Notes: generated by a model not told the origin, from the sequence alone. DNA of 64,000 nucleotides from Lacisediminihabitans profunda (GCF_008040105.1 NZ_VRMG01000005.1:372001-436000), one strand, 5' to 3'; shown: positions 35,846 to 44,565, numbered from the stretch's first letter. A program made the numbers and translations.

Positions 35846-36208
35846 GTGTTCGGCCTCACTTTCGACAAGTTGCTCGTGATCGGCGTCATCGCCGTGTTCG
35901 TGCTCGGTCCCGAGCGCCTGCCGCACTATGCATCGCAGCTCGCCAGGCTGGTGCGCAACCTGCGCCAGATGGCCGACGGCGCGAAGGACCGCTTGCGGGA
36001 CGAGATGGGCCCGGAGTTCGACGACGTCGACTGGAAGAAACTCGACCCGCGGCAGTACGACCCGCGCCGCATCATCCGCGAGGCCCTCATCGACGACGAC
36101 CCGAAACCGGTGTCTGTCGTGCGGCCCGCCGGGGAGTCCGCGTACGTCAAGCGCCAGAGACTGGCCGCAGAGGGCGAAGCAGCCCCGTTCGACAACGAAG
36201 CGACCTGA
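35846..36208 (+). CDS. tatB: Sec-independent protein translocase subunit TatB
   Basis: A 120-residue TatA/B-family protein. One N-terminal membrane helix (DKLLVIGVIAVFVLGPERLP, with the FGLTFDKLLVIG start and the GPERLP hinge) is followed by an amphipathic helix (YASQLARLVRNLRQMADGAKDRL) and an acidic then basic tail. The E-R-L-P hinge and long charged tail point to TatB rather than TatA. It recognises twin-arginine substrates such as the EfeB encoded in this window. In mycobacteria sigE, rseA and htrA lie between the methyltransferase and tatB; here they are absent. Confidence 0.88.
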   Translation: MFGLTFDKLLVIGVIAVFVLGPERLPHYASQLARLVRNLRQMADGAKDRLRDEMGPEFDDVDWKKLDPRQYDPRRIIREALIDDDPKPVSVVRPAGESAYVKRQRLAAEGEAAPFDNEAT

Positions 36209-36235
36209 GGTCGGCGCTGACCTCCTGAGCGGGCC

Positions 36236-37153
36236 CTAGCGGCCGGGATGCTGGGCGAGCACTCCCCGGGCCTCGTCGCGTAACGCCTCGACCACGAGCC
36301 GCACCGACGGTCGCTCGGCGCGGTCGGGGCGCAGCAGGGCCGAGATCTGGCGCACCGCACGCACCCCGGAGAGCGGGCGGGTGACGAGCCCATTCTCGTG
36401 GCCCCGGGTGGTGAACCGCGGCAGGATCGCGATGCCGTGGCCGGCCGCCACGAGCGCCTCCACGATTCCGTTGTCGAGGAAGCGCTGGCCGATGGTCGCC
36501 GGCACTCCCGTGACGGCTTCGAGCTGGCGCAGGATGCGGTCGTATGGGAATCCGACGGGCGTGCCGATCCAGGTCTCGCCCATCAGGTCCCGCGCGGAGA
36601 GGCTGGCCTTCTCGGCGAGCGGGTGCCCCTCGGGGAGGGCGATGTCGAGCGGTTCCTCCATGAGCTTGACCACGGTGAGGCCGCGCTCGCGCCAGGCGGG
36701 CAGCATGCCTGGCGAGTCGGCGAGCACGATGTCGAAGTCGGGGGTGAGGTCGGCGAAGTCCGGATGCAGCGGGTCCTGGTCGGTGGCGATGAGCACGAGG
36801 CCGGGGATGCGGGCCACGGCGGTGAGCAGCCCGGGCAGCAGCATCTGGCCGCCGGTGGGAAAGGTGGTGAGCGTCACCTCGCCCCGGGGGGCCTGCTTGA
36901 AGTCCTCCCAGAGGGCGTCGGCGCGCTCGAGCGCGATCGCGACGTCCGTGGCGGTCTGGGCCAGCATCCGCCCGGCCCCGGTGAGCACGATGCCGCGCCC
37001 GCTGCGCTCGGTGAGCGGGATCCCGGCCTCCCGTTCGAGCACCTTGAGCTGCTGGGAGACCGCGGAGACCGTGCGGTTCGTGGCCCGCGCCACGGCCGTG
37101 ATGCTGCCGCGCTCGGCGAGTTCGCGGAGCAGCTCGAGTCGTCGAACATCCAT
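36236..37153 (-). CDS. LysR-family transcriptional regulator
   Basis: A 305-residue LysR-type regulator. The winged HTH is at the N-terminus (SITAVARATNRTVSAVSQQLKVLE), and the co-inducer domain begins near residue 90 (GEVTLTTFPTGGQMLLPGLL). The ATG at 37153 is divergent from a 37-residue membrane micro-protein, the best candidate target, as is autoregulation. It is unlike the second LysR in the window (54998), which has a different effector domain. The inducer cannot be deduced. Confidence 0.88.
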   Translation of the reverse strand: MDVRRLELLRELAERGSITAVARATNRTVSAVSQQLKVLEREAGIPLTERSGRGIVLTGAGRMLAQTATDVAIALERADALWEDFKQAPRGEVTLTTFPTGGQMLLPGLLTAVARIPGLVLIATDQDPLHPDFADLTPDFDIVLADSPGMLPAWRERGLTVVKLMEEPLDIALPEGHPLAEKASLSARDLMGETWIGTPVGFPYDRILRQLEAVTGVPATIGQRFLDNGIVEALVAAGHGIAILPRFTTRGHENGLVTRPLSGVRAVRQISALLRPDRAERPSVRLVVEALRDEARGVLAQHPGR

Positions 37154-37272
37154 TAAGTCAGACTACACAATCATGCAAGAACTATTTGATTGTGCTACAG
37201 CGTTGGCGGGTGTGGAATGAGATCAATAACAACGTGCCCATCCGGGGCATGTTTCAGCACACCGAGGTCATC

Positions 37273-37386
37273 ATGTCCAGCGTCATCGTTCCAGCAGTCA
37301 TCGCCATCGTCGCCGTGTGGGGTGCCGCGGCCAGCATCGTGGTGACCGCCCGTGACGGCTACCGCCGGATGCCCACGCGCCACTAG
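37273..37386 (+). CDS. Single-helix membrane micro-protein divergent from LysR
   Basis: A 37-residue ORF from ATG 37273, preceded by GAGG. It comprises one hydrophobic helix (VIVPAVIAIVAVWGAAASIVV) and a basic C-terminal tail (TARDGYRRMPTRH). Third-position GC is high, as in real genes nearby, and a longer in-frame version back to 37186 would add an AT-rich, unlikely N-terminus. Function unknown. Confidence 0.5.
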   Translation: MSSVIVPAVIAIVAVWGAAASIVVTARDGYRRMPTRH

Positions 37387-37440
37387 GTCCCGCGGCCCCA
37401 CACCCAGAGGCTGGTTGCCCAGCGGCGATGCGCCGAGGGG

Positions 37441-38577
37441 CTACCGAACGCTCAGGCCGAGCTTTCGGCCGGCCAGTCCACGGCCGCGAGTGGCCAGCCG
37501 ATCGGCGACCGAGGCGATGGCGACAGACGCGGGATCCGTCGGATTCGACCTGACGATCGGCACGCCGGCGTCCCCACCCTCGCGCAGCGCGACGCTGATC
37601 GGGATCGAGGAGAGCACGGTCACCCGTTCGTCCTGGCCCCGGGAAAGCCTCGCCGCGACCTCGTCGCCGCCTCCGCTGCCGAAGAGGTGCAGGGTCGACC
37701 CGTCCGGCTGCACGAGTCCGGCCATGTTCTCGATGACGCCGATCACCCGCTGGCCCGTCTGCCGCGCCACGATCGCGCTGCGCTCGGCCACCTCGGCGGC
37801 GGCCGGCTGCGGCGTCGTGACGACGATGACCTCCGCCTGCGGCAACAGCTGGCCGAGCGAGATCGCGACATCGCCCGTCCCAGGCGGCAGGTCCAGCAGC
37901 AGCACGTCGAGGTCCCCGAAGTACACATCGGTGAGGAACTGCTGCATGGTTCGATGCAGCATGGGGCCACGCCAGGAGACGGCCCTGGCCGACTCCGACG
38001 GCTCGAGGAACATGCCGATCGAGATGACCTTCACCCCGCAGCCGATCGGGGGCAGGATCATCTCGCCCACCCTGGTCGGTCTGGCGCCCTCGAGGCCGAG
38101 GATCCCCGGGATCGAGAAGCCGAACACGTCGGCATCGACGATGCCCACGGTGAGACCGCGGTCGACGAGCGCGACGGCGAGGTTGGCCGTGATGGAGGAC
38201 TTGCCCACCCCGCCCTTGCCGCTGGTGATCGCATAGATGCGGGTGAGCGAGTCCGGCCCGAACTGCGCAACACGGGTGCGCCCGCCCCGGAGCTTCTCGG
38301 TGAGGGCCGTGCGCTGCTCGCGCGACATCACGGACACCTCGACGGCCACCGAGGTCACACCGGCGACCGAGGCCGCCGCCTCACGAACGTCCCGCTCGAT
38401 CGTGTCGGCGGCCGGGCATCCGACGATCGTCAGTCTGAGGCCGACGGTCGCGTGGCCGTCGGGGGAGACTTGCACCGCCCCGATCATGTCCAGCTCGGTG
38501 ATGGGCTTGCGGATTTCGGGATCGATCACGCGGCCGAGAGCCGACAGGATGCCGGCCCGAAGCTGCTCGCTCGTCAC
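37441..38577 (-). CDS. mrp: Mrp/ApbC-type iron-sulfur cluster carrier ATPase
   Basis: A 378-residue protein. An N-terminal MIP18 (DUF59) domain (residues 1-90, GRVIDPEIRKPITELDMIG, VGCPAADTIERDVR) is followed by a P-loop ATPase with the deviant Walker A SGKGGVGKSS near 119 and LLLDLPPGTGD near 225. The C-terminal region reads VIENMAGLVQPDGSTLHLFG, without the CPxC pair found in many homologues. It probably delivers Fe-S clusters to apoproteins. Its GTG overlaps the stop of the DUF1003 gene (GTGA), placing it third in a three-gene operon with the MgtE-like protein. Confidence 0.92.
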   Translation of the reverse strand: MTSEQLRAGILSALGRVIDPEIRKPITELDMIGAVQVSPDGHATVGLRLTIVGCPAADTIERDVREAAASVAGVTSVAVEVSVMSREQRTALTEKLRGGRTRVAQFGPDSLTRIYAITSGKGGVGKSSITANLAVALVDRGLTVGIVDADVFGFSIPGILGLEGARPTRVGEMILPPIGCGVKVISIGMFLEPSESARAVSWRGPMLHRTMQQFLTDVYFGDLDVLLLDLPPGTGDVAISLGQLLPQAEVIVVTTPQPAAAEVAERSAIVARQTGQRVIGVIENMAGLVQPDGSTLHLFGSGGGDEVAARLSRGQDERVTVLSSIPISVALREGGDAGVPIVRSNPTDPASVAIASVADRLATRGRGLAGRKLGLSVR

Positions 38578-39095
38578 GCGGCCCCTTCGGGGTTCCTGTC
38601 GCGCTCGAGGCTGCGCTGCTCTTCCAGCTCGGCCAGCAGGGCGCGCAGCTCGGCGCGGATGAAGTCCTTGCTCGCGAGTTCGCGCACGGCGAGCCGCAGC
38701 GCGACCACCTCGCGGGCGAGGTACTCGGTGTCGGCCAGGTTGCGTTCGGCGCGCTGCCGGTCCTGCTCGAACTGCACCCGGTCGCGGTCGTCCTGGCGGT
38801 TCTGGGCGAGCAGGATCAGCGGGGCGGCGTACGAGGCCTGCAGCGATAGGATCAGGGTCAGCAGCGTGTAGTTGAGCGAGCGGGGGTCGAACTGGGCCGC
38901 GGGCGGCGCGTAGGTGTTGAAGGCGATCCAGACCACCACGAACACGGTCATGCCGACAAGGAAGCCCGTCGTGCCCATCGCCCGGGCGAATCCCTCGCTG
39001 AACCGTCCGACGCGGTCGCGTCCGCCGAGGCGGGGGACGAACGACGTGCGAAGACCCTTGGGCGAATCGAGTCCTGAGTCAGTGCGACGGGCCAT
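38574..39095 (-). CDS. DUF1003 membrane protein
   Basis: A 173-residue DUF1003 protein. Two membrane helices (about residues 38-56 and 74-95) surround FNTYAPPAAQFDPRSLNYTLLTLILS, the DUF1003 core (F-D-P with the P-[FY]-x-L pattern). A charged coiled-coil-like tail follows (QDDRDRVQFEQDRQRAERN). The ATG has AAGGAGG upstream and lies within the last codons of the MgtE-like gene, so expression is coupled. Confidence 0.9.
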   Translation of the reverse strand: MARRTDSGLDSPKGLRTSFVPRLGGRDRVGRFSEGFARAMGTTGFLVGMTVFVVVWIAFNTYAPPAAQFDPRSLNYTLLTLILSLQASYAAPLILLAQNRQDDRDRVQFEQDRQRAERNLADTEYLAREVVALRLAVRELASKDFIRAELRALLAELEEQRSLERDRNPEGAA

Positions 39096-40398
39096 TGAGG
39101 TGCCTCCTTCCGGATGAGACGACTACGGGGATGGTGCTGGTGTCTGAAGACACGGCGGGGGAGGGGTCGTCGTCGTGACTTCGCCAGTCGTCGGGCAGAA
39201 GGTAGTCGAGAACATCGTCAATGGTCACCACCCCGACCAGTCGGTGGTTGTCGTCGACAACCGGAAGGGACACGAGGTTGTAGCTCGCGAGGGTGCGCGC
39301 GACCTCGGCGGCCGAGGCGCTCGCCCGAACGGGCTCGAGCTTCTGGTCGAGCAGCGTGCCGAGCCGCTCCATGGGCGGGTAGCGGAGCATCCGCTGGAAG
39401 TGCACCATTCCGAGGAAGCGTCCGGTGGGCGGCTCGTACGGCGGCAGCGTCACGCAGACCGCGGCGCCGAGGGCCGGCGCGAGCTCGTGGCGACGGATGA
39501 GGGCGAGGCCCTCGGCCACCGTCGTGTCGGCGGAGACGATGATCGGCTCCGTCGTCATGAGGCCACCCGCGGTGTCCGGGGCGTAGAGCAACAGCATCCG
39601 CACGTCGTCCGCCTCCTCGGGCTGCATCAGGTCGAGGAGGGCCTCTCCGCGTTCGTCGGAGAGTTGCGCGATGAGGTCGGCAGCGTCGTCCGGCTGCATC
39701 TGGTCGAGCACGTCGGCCGCACGATCGTCGTCGAGGTGGCCGAGAATGTCGACCTGTTCGCTCTCGGGCATCTCCTCGAGCACGTCGGCGAGGCGCTCGT
39801 CGCTCATCTCCTCGGCGACCTCGAGCATCCGCTGCTCCGGCAGGTCGAGGAGGGCGTTCGCGAGGTCGGCGGGCAGCAGGTCCTCGTAGGTGGCGAGCAG
39901 CTGGGTGGCCGACTGGGCCTCGCCGGTCGACCGTTCGCGCACCTCTGACCACTTGGCGAAGATGGTGACGCCCTTCGCGAATGGCGAGGCGCTGGTCTTG
40001 GGGCGGCGGAGGAAGAGTTCGCTGACCGCCCACTCGCCCTGGCCGCGCTCCTCGATCGCGACGTCTTCGATCGTGGCGGTTCCCGACCCGTCCACGAGCT
40101 CCATCTGTCGGCCGAGAACCTCGGCGATCACCCGCACCTCGCCGCCGCGCTGCTCGAAGCGGCGCAGGTTGATGAGGCCGGTGGTGATGATCTGGCCGCT
40201 ACCGATGCTCGTGACTCGACCGATCGAGAGGAAGACGCGGCGCTTGCCCGGGACCTCCACGATGAGCCCGACGACGCGCGGCGGCTCCTTCTGGCGGTAG
40301 ACGATGAGCACATCCCGCACGCGCCCCACCTTGTCTCCCGCGGGGTCGAAAACGGAGCACCCGGCCAAACGGGCGACGAAGACTCTCGCGGCGCTCAC
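39079..40398 (-). CDS. PRC-barrel/MgtE-N/CBS protein lacking a transport domain
   Basis: A 439-residue soluble protein. A PRC-barrel-like N-terminus (residues 10-90) is followed by the superhelical MgtE N domain (YEDLLPADLANALLDLPEQ to LIAQLSDERGEALLDLMQPEEADDV) and a pair of CBS domains (GGLMTTEPIIVSADTTVAE and LVSLPVVDDNHRLVGVVTIDDVLDYLL). The MgtE pore is missing, so it is a magnesium or adenylate sensor rather than a transporter. GTG 40398 sits 6 nt after TAAGTT. It heads the operon with DUF1003 and mrp. Confidence 0.88.
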   Translation of the reverse strand: MSAARVFVARLAGCSVFDPAGDKVGRVRDVLIVYRQKEPPRVVGLIVEVPGKRRVFLSIGRVTSIGSGQIITTGLINLRRFEQRGGEVRVIAEVLGRQMELVDGSGTATIEDVAIEERGQGEWAVSELFLRRPKTSASPFAKGVTIFAKWSEVRERSTGEAQSATQLLATYEDLLPADLANALLDLPEQRMLEVAEEMSDERLADVLEEMPESEQVDILGHLDDDRAADVLDQMQPDDAADLIAQLSDERGEALLDLMQPEEADDVRMLLLYAPDTAGGLMTTEPIIVSADTTVAEGLALIRRHELAPALGAAVCVTLPPYEPPTGRFLGMVHFQRMLRYPPMERLGTLLDQKLEPVRASASAAEVARTLASYNLVSLPVVDDNHRLVGVVTIDDVLDYLLPDDWRSHDDDPSPAVSSDTSTIPVVVSSGRRHLNGPSH

Positions 40399-40444
40399 AG
40401 GTCTAACTTAGACCTTCGCAACTGTGGGAGAGGATAATGAGGCC
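40399..40444. promoter_or_regulatory. Compact divergent leaderless promoters
   Basis: Forty-six bp separate the starts of the MgtE-like and general-stress genes. Minus strand: TAAGTT (40410-40405) 6 nt before GTG 40398. Plus strand: GATAAT (40433-40438) 6 nt before ATG 40445. The two core promoters interlock, as at dapD/dapE. Confidence 0.55.
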
Positions 40445-40936
40445 ATGACCAACCAAAGCCCCCTCAGCTCTCGTGGCCGCCTCGTACCGACGCTCCCCAA
40501 GGGGGACGTGCTCGGAACCTACGACACGTACTTCGAGGCGCAGGCCGCGGTCGATCGTCTGGCGAGGGCCGACTTCGAGGTGAAGAAGGTGTCGATCGTG
40601 GGCAGCGACCTCAAGACCGTCGAGCGCGTGACCGGCAAGCTCACCTGGGGCAAGGCCGCCGGGGCCGGCGCGGCGAGCGGCGCCTGGTTCGGACTCTTCT
40701 TCGGCGTGCTGCTCACCTTCACGGCGACCACCGGCGTGTTCCAGTACGTCTTCGCCGCGGTGATCATCGGGGCCGGATTCGGCGCGCTGTTCGGCATCGT
40801 CACCTACGCGATCAACCGACGGACCAGGGACTTCACGTCCACCCACCAGGTGCTCGCGAGCAAGTACGAGATCATCATCGACCCGTCCCTCACCATGAAG
40901 GCACAGGACGTGCTGTCGAGGCCGGAGACGCACTAG
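40445..40936 (+). CDS. General-stress 17M-like glycine-zipper membrane protein
   Basis: A 163-residue protein with an N-terminal alpha/beta domain (TYDTYFEAQAAVDRLARADFEVKKVSIVG) like the YflT/general-stress-protein-17M fold. Two Gly/Ala-rich membrane helices follow (GKAAGAGAASGAWFGLFFGVLL and VIIGAGFGALFGIVTYAI), then a short soluble end. ATG 40445 is chosen over the upstream GTG 40424 because a GATAAT box lies 6 nt before it. It is divergent from the MgtE-like gene, as I recall for Rv1234/Rv1232c. Confidence 0.82.
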   Translation: MTNQSPLSSRGRLVPTLPKGDVLGTYDTYFEAQAAVDRLARADFEVKKVSIVGSDLKTVERVTGKLTWGKAAGAGAASGAWFGLFFGVLLTFTATTGVFQYVFAAVIIGAGFGALFGIVTYAINRRTRDFTSTHQVLASKYEIIIDPSLTMKAQDVLSRPETH

Positions 40937-40988
40937 CGCTGCGCGCATCCCCGCCGCGCGCGGGTGCGCCTTCCGGGCGCCGCGCGTG

Positions 40989-41052
40989 ATTGTGCCCGTT
41001 CGTCGTCATTGTGCCCCCTCGAGGTGACACGGACGCGTCAAACGGGCACAGT
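40989..41052. repeat. Dispersed palindrome family 2, copy B
   Basis: Arms TGTGCCCGTT (40991-41000) and AACGGGCACA (41041-41050) are perfect and extend 2 bp outward with one wobble. Arms and interior resemble 10702-10763. It is again between convergent genes. Four tandem GGAGCC units follow at 41058-41081. Confidence 0.7.
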
Positions 41053-41102
41053 CGCCCGGAGCCGGAGCCGGAGCCGGAGCCGGGCGAGGACTGCGCGCCG
41101 GG

Positions 41103-42575
41103 TCAGCGCAACCACGCCTCCACGCCATCCACGGTGCGGGGAATGCCGATCGACAGGTTCTCCGCGCCGGACGGAGTCACGAGGATGTTGTCCTCGATGC
41201 GCACGCCGATGCCCCGGAACTCCGCCGGCACGGTCAGGTCGTCCGGCTGGAAGTACAGTCCGGGTTCGATCGTGAAGACCATCCCGGCCTCGAGCACGCC
41301 GTCGAGGTAGAGGTCGCGCCTGGCCTCGGCGCAGTCGTGCACGTCGATCCCGAGGTGGTGGCTCGTGCCGTGCACCATGTAGCGGCGGTGGAACTGGTTC
41401 TCCGGCTTCACCGACTCCTCCGCGCTCACCGGGAGCAGACCCCACTCGGCGGTGCGCCGGGCGATGACCTCCATCGCGGTCGCGTGGATCTCGCGGAACC
41501 GGATGCCCGGCCTCACGATCGCGAACGCCGCATCCGCCGCCTCGAGCACGGCCTCGTACACGAGGCGCTGCGTGGGCCCGAAGACACCGTTGATCGGCAG
41601 CGTGCGGGTGATGTCTGCCGTGTAGTAGCTGTCGAGCTCGATTCCGGCGTCCATCAGGATGAGGTCGCCCGGCACGACGGGGCCGTCGTTGCGGGTCCAG
41701 TGCAGGATGCAGGCGTGCGGACCGCTCGCGGCGATGGTGTCGTAGCCGACGGCGTTCCCCTCGGCGCGGGCACGTCGGTTGAAGGTGCCCTCGACGAGGC
41801 GCTCGCCCCGCGGGTGGGCGACGATCGCGGGCCGGTCGGCGATCACGTCGTCGAATCCTGCTCGGGTGGCGGCCACGGCCTTGCGCATCTGGTCGATCTC
41901 ATAGGCGTCCTTGACGAGCCGAAGCTCGGACAGGTCCCGGGCGAGATCGGAGTCGGCGTCCGTCTCGAGCGCCTCGGATTCCGCCACGAGCAGGCGACGG
42001 CCGTCCACCTGGTCGGTGAGATCGCGATCGCCGTCGCGCACGATGACCGTGCTCGCGTCGACGGCGTCGAGCACCCGATCGAGTCCGTCGAGGGATGCCG
42101 TGGCAAGGCCGAGGTCGCTCGCGACCTGGGCGAGCGATGGCCGGGGGCCGGTCCAGAATTCGCCGATGTCGGGGTTGGCGTAGAACTCGTCCGAGTCGCG
42201 GCCGGCGGCCTTGCGGAAGTACAGAGTGGCGTCGTGGCCGCTCGCCGTCGGCTCGAGCACGAGCACGCTCCCGGGAACGGAGTCGCTGCCCCAGCCGGTG
42301 AGATGCGCGAACGCCGAGTGGGCGCGGTAGGCGTAGTCGGTGTCGTTCGACCGAACCTTCGCCGCCCCCGCGGGGATGATGAGGCGCTTGCCGGGGTAGA
42401 GGCCGGAGATCACGGCTCGCCGAGCCGCGGCATACGTCGCCTGTTCGCGGGCCGCCGGCACCGGTTCTGGCCGCTCCGCCCACTTGCTCGAGATGTAGTG
42501 CTTGAACGTGCTCGAAACCGGCACGGTCGAGCGGTTTGTCGTTGCGCGGGGGGCCTCGGCCCTGTCGTCAGCCAT
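41103..42575 (-). CDS. pepP: Xaa-Pro aminopeptidase (aminopeptidase P)
   Basis: A 490-residue M24B metallopeptidase that removes N-terminal residues preceding proline. A long N-terminal non-catalytic domain leads into the pita-bread domain. The dinuclear metal ligands are visible: Asp pair in DLILMDAGIELDSYYTADIT, His in HGTSHHLGIDVHD, Glu in FTIEPGLYF and Glu in VRIEDNILVT. Length matches actinobacterial PepP. It is monocistronic and convergent with the preceding gene. Confidence 0.92.
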   Translation of the reverse strand: MADDRAEAPRATTNRSTVPVSSTFKHYISSKWAERPEPVPAAREQATYAAARRAVISGLYPGKRLIIPAGAAKVRSNDTDYAYRAHSAFAHLTGWGSDSVPGSVLVLEPTASGHDATLYFRKAAGRDSDEFYANPDIGEFWTGPRPSLAQVASDLGLATASLDGLDRVLDAVDASTVIVRDGDRDLTDQVDGRRLLVAESEALETDADSDLARDLSELRLVKDAYEIDQMRKAVAATRAGFDDVIADRPAIVAHPRGERLVEGTFNRRARAEGNAVGYDTIAASGPHACILHWTRNDGPVVPGDLILMDAGIELDSYYTADITRTLPINGVFGPTQRLVYEAVLEAADAAFAIVRPGIRFREIHATAMEVIARRTAEWGLLPVSAEESVKPENQFHRRYMVHGTSHHLGIDVHDCAEARRDLYLDGVLEAGMVFTIEPGLYFQPDDLTVPAEFRGIGVRIEDNILVTPSGAENLSIGIPRTVDGVEAWLR

Positions 42576-42594
42576 GAGCCCATTCTCTCCCGGG

Positions 42595-43608
42595 TCAGCC
42601 GAGCGCGTGCAACTGCACCACGATCGGCCGGTGATCGCTTCCCGTGCCGTCCAACTCCGTCACCACCCGCATGCCGGTGACCCTCCAGTTCGCCGTGGCC
42701 ATGACGTGGTCGATCGAGGCGCCGGCCAGGGCGGGAATGGAACTCGGCCAGGTGCCGACCGCGCCGTTGCCGCTCTGCACGCCGGCATCCGAGCAGCCGC
42801 CGAGTGTCTTTCCCCGCTTGTCGACGAAACCGGCGAGGTGATCGATCGTGGCGTTGAAGTCGCCTGCCATGATCACGTTCTTCGAGTCGCAGGCGCCGCT
42901 CAGCCACCGCAGGTCGCTGCGCCAGTTGCGCATCTCGCCCTCGACCGGGGCGATGGGGTGCACGGCGACGATCGTCGGGCCGTGTCCGTCGTTCGGCAGG
43001 ATCACCACGGTCGGCACCGTCGAGGTCGAGCCGGCGGTCTTGTCGAGGTGGTACTCGCCGAGGTCTTCGCTCACGAGAACGGAGGTCGACCGCGACCCGT
43101 AGTTGCGGTCGAAGGTGAGGGTGTGTACCGACATCGGCCGCCCGCTGGCCTTCAGGAGCGCGGCCACGGCATCCGCCGTCGACTTCGTCGTCTCCGGCAG
43201 GCTCACGATGTCCGCGTCGGAGCCGAGCGCGAGTGTCGCGATCGTGGCGGCGCCGGGGGAGCCCCCGAGGGTATTCCAGGACACGACGGTGAGGTCGGAC
43301 CTCGACTTCGCCGCGAAGGTCTCGTTTCCGAGTCCGCGGGAGGCGAGCACCGCCACCGTGACGAACGCGAAGACGCCGAGAAGCAGCACGATGGAGGCGC
43401 CGAGCCGCCGGAACGGCCGGTTGAGGGCCGCGGCCACGCCGACCACGACCATCGCGCCGACGGCGGCGACGACCATCGCCCCGCGGAAGGAGATGAGCTG
43501 GGCCAGCCCGCTGGTGCGCTGGAGGCCGAAGAGCTGAGGCCAGGCGGCGATGAGCAGCACGACGGCGAGCAGCAGGAGCAGCGCGGCTGCCAGGACTCGA
43601 CGAAACAT
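42595..43608 (-). CDS. Membrane-anchored endonuclease/exonuclease/phosphatase-family protein
   Basis: A 337-residue protein with three N-terminal membrane helices (residues 5-25, 40-60 and 70-92) and a C-terminal EEP domain facing outward. EEP motifs: VVSWNTLGGSPG near residue 128, SLPETTKS, GDFNATIDHLAG near 245 and GSDHRPIVVQL at the end. Such proteins in actinobacteria may be phosphodiesterases or nucleases; the substrate is unknown. TAGGGT lies 8 nt before the ATG. It is divergent from the first PHP gene. Confidence 0.85.
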   Translation of the reverse strand: MFRRVLAAALLLLLAVVLLIAAWPQLFGLQRTSGLAQLISFRGAMVVAAVGAMVVVGVAAALNRPFRRLGASIVLLLGVFAFVTVAVLASRGLGNETFAAKSRSDLTVVSWNTLGGSPGAATIATLALGSDADIVSLPETTKSTADAVAALLKASGRPMSVHTLTFDRNYGSRSTSVLVSEDLGEYHLDKTAGSTSTVPTVVILPNDGHGPTIVAVHPIAPVEGEMRNWRSDLRWLSGACDSKNVIMAGDFNATIDHLAGFVDKRGKTLGGCSDAGVQSGNGAVGTWPSSIPALAGASIDHVMATANWRVTGMRVVTELDGTGSDHRPIVVQLHALG

Positions 43609-43670
43609 GGACTTTCACCCTAACCGCTGCCGCCGCGCGCACCGGCCGCCTGCCGCGCGGGTCACTGGCC

Positions 43671-43676
43671 TAGAGT
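43671..43676 (+). promoter_or_regulatory. -10 box for leaderless PHP gene 1
   Basis: TAGAGT is 6 nt before ATG 43683. The same hexamer and a nearly identical spacer (TACAGG against TGCAGG) precede the duplicate gene at 44566. Confidence 0.55.
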
Positions 43677-43682
43677 TACAGG

Positions 43683-44534
43683 ATGTCCGGCCTGATCGAC
43701 CTGCACGCCCACAGCAGCGTGTCCGACGGCACGGAGACCCCGGCCCAACTCGTGCGGGCGGCGATCGCGGCCGGTCTCGACACGGTGGCGATCACCGACC
43801 ACGACTCGACGGCGGGCTGGCAGGCGGCGTGCGTGGCAGCCGAGGGATCCGGCCTCACCGTGATCCCCGGCATGGAGTTCAGCACGCTGGACGGCCGGCG
43901 CAGCGTGCACCTGCTGGCCTACCTCTTCAACCCCCTCGACGGCGGAATCATCGCCGAGACCGGGAGAATCAGGGACGCACGGCTCAGGCGCGCCGAGAGC
44001 ATCGTGCAACGACTCTCGGTCGACTATGACCTGGAGTGGGAGGACGTGCTCGCCCAGACGACCGAGGGTGCGACGGTCGGCCGACCGCACATCGCGGATG
44101 CCCTGGTGGCGAAGGGGCACGTGCCCAACCGCAGCGCCGCCTTCGAGAGCATCCTGCACCCGCGAAGCGGCTACTTCGAACCGCACTACGCGCCGGGCCC
44201 GCTCGACGCCGTGCGGCTCGTGGTCGCGGCAGGAGGCGTACCGGTGCTCGCGCATCCCGCCACCCGGGGGCGGGAGAACGTGATCCCCGAGGACAAGATC
44301 GCGATCCTCGTCGAGGCGGGGCTGTTCGGGCTGGAGGTTCACCACCGCGAGAACACCGAGAGCGGCAAGCAGCGGCTCGTCGAACTCGCCGAGAAGTTCG
44401 ACCTGGCCATCACCGGGTCGAGCGACTACCACGGCGAGGGCAAGCCGAATCGCCTCGGCGAGAACACGACGACCCGTGAGGTGCTCGATCGCATCGTCGC
44501 GGCGGGCACCGGAACGACGGCCTATCGGGGCTGA
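43683..44534 (+). CDS. PHP-domain phosphoesterase, tandem copy 1
   Basis: A 283-residue PHP (polymerase and histidinol phosphatase) protein. The metal-binding motifs are LHAHSSVSDGT at residue 6, ITDHDSTAGW near 37, the glutamate in GMEFST near 62, VLAHPAT near 192 and the final SSDYHGEGKPNRLG near 242. It probably hydrolyses phosphomonoesters such as 3',5'-bisnucleotides (YciV/RNase AM-like) or trims short RNA. The next gene is a paralogue of identical length. Confidence 0.86.
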   Translation: MSGLIDLHAHSSVSDGTETPAQLVRAAIAAGLDTVAITDHDSTAGWQAACVAAEGSGLTVIPGMEFSTLDGRRSVHLLAYLFNPLDGGIIAETGRIRDARLRRAESIVQRLSVDYDLEWEDVLAQTTEGATVGRPHIADALVAKGHVPNRSAAFESILHPRSGYFEPHYAPGPLDAVRLVVAAGGVPVLAHPATRGRENVIPEDKIAILVEAGLFGLEVHHRENTESGKQRLVELAEKFDLAITGSSDYHGEGKPNRLGENTTTREVLDRIVAAGTGTTAYRG

Positions 44535-44553
44535 AGCTCCGAGGATACGACAA

Positions 44554-44559
44554 TAGAGT
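44554..44559 (+). promoter_or_regulatory. -10 box for leaderless PHP gene 2
   Basis: TAGAGT is 6 nt before ATG 44566. Confidence 0.55.
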
Positions 44560-44565
44560 TGCAGG

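Noticed and set aside
41058-41081. GGAGCC microsatellite as a functional element
   Set aside because: Only four perfect 6-bp units in GC-rich DNA; too short to support a role.
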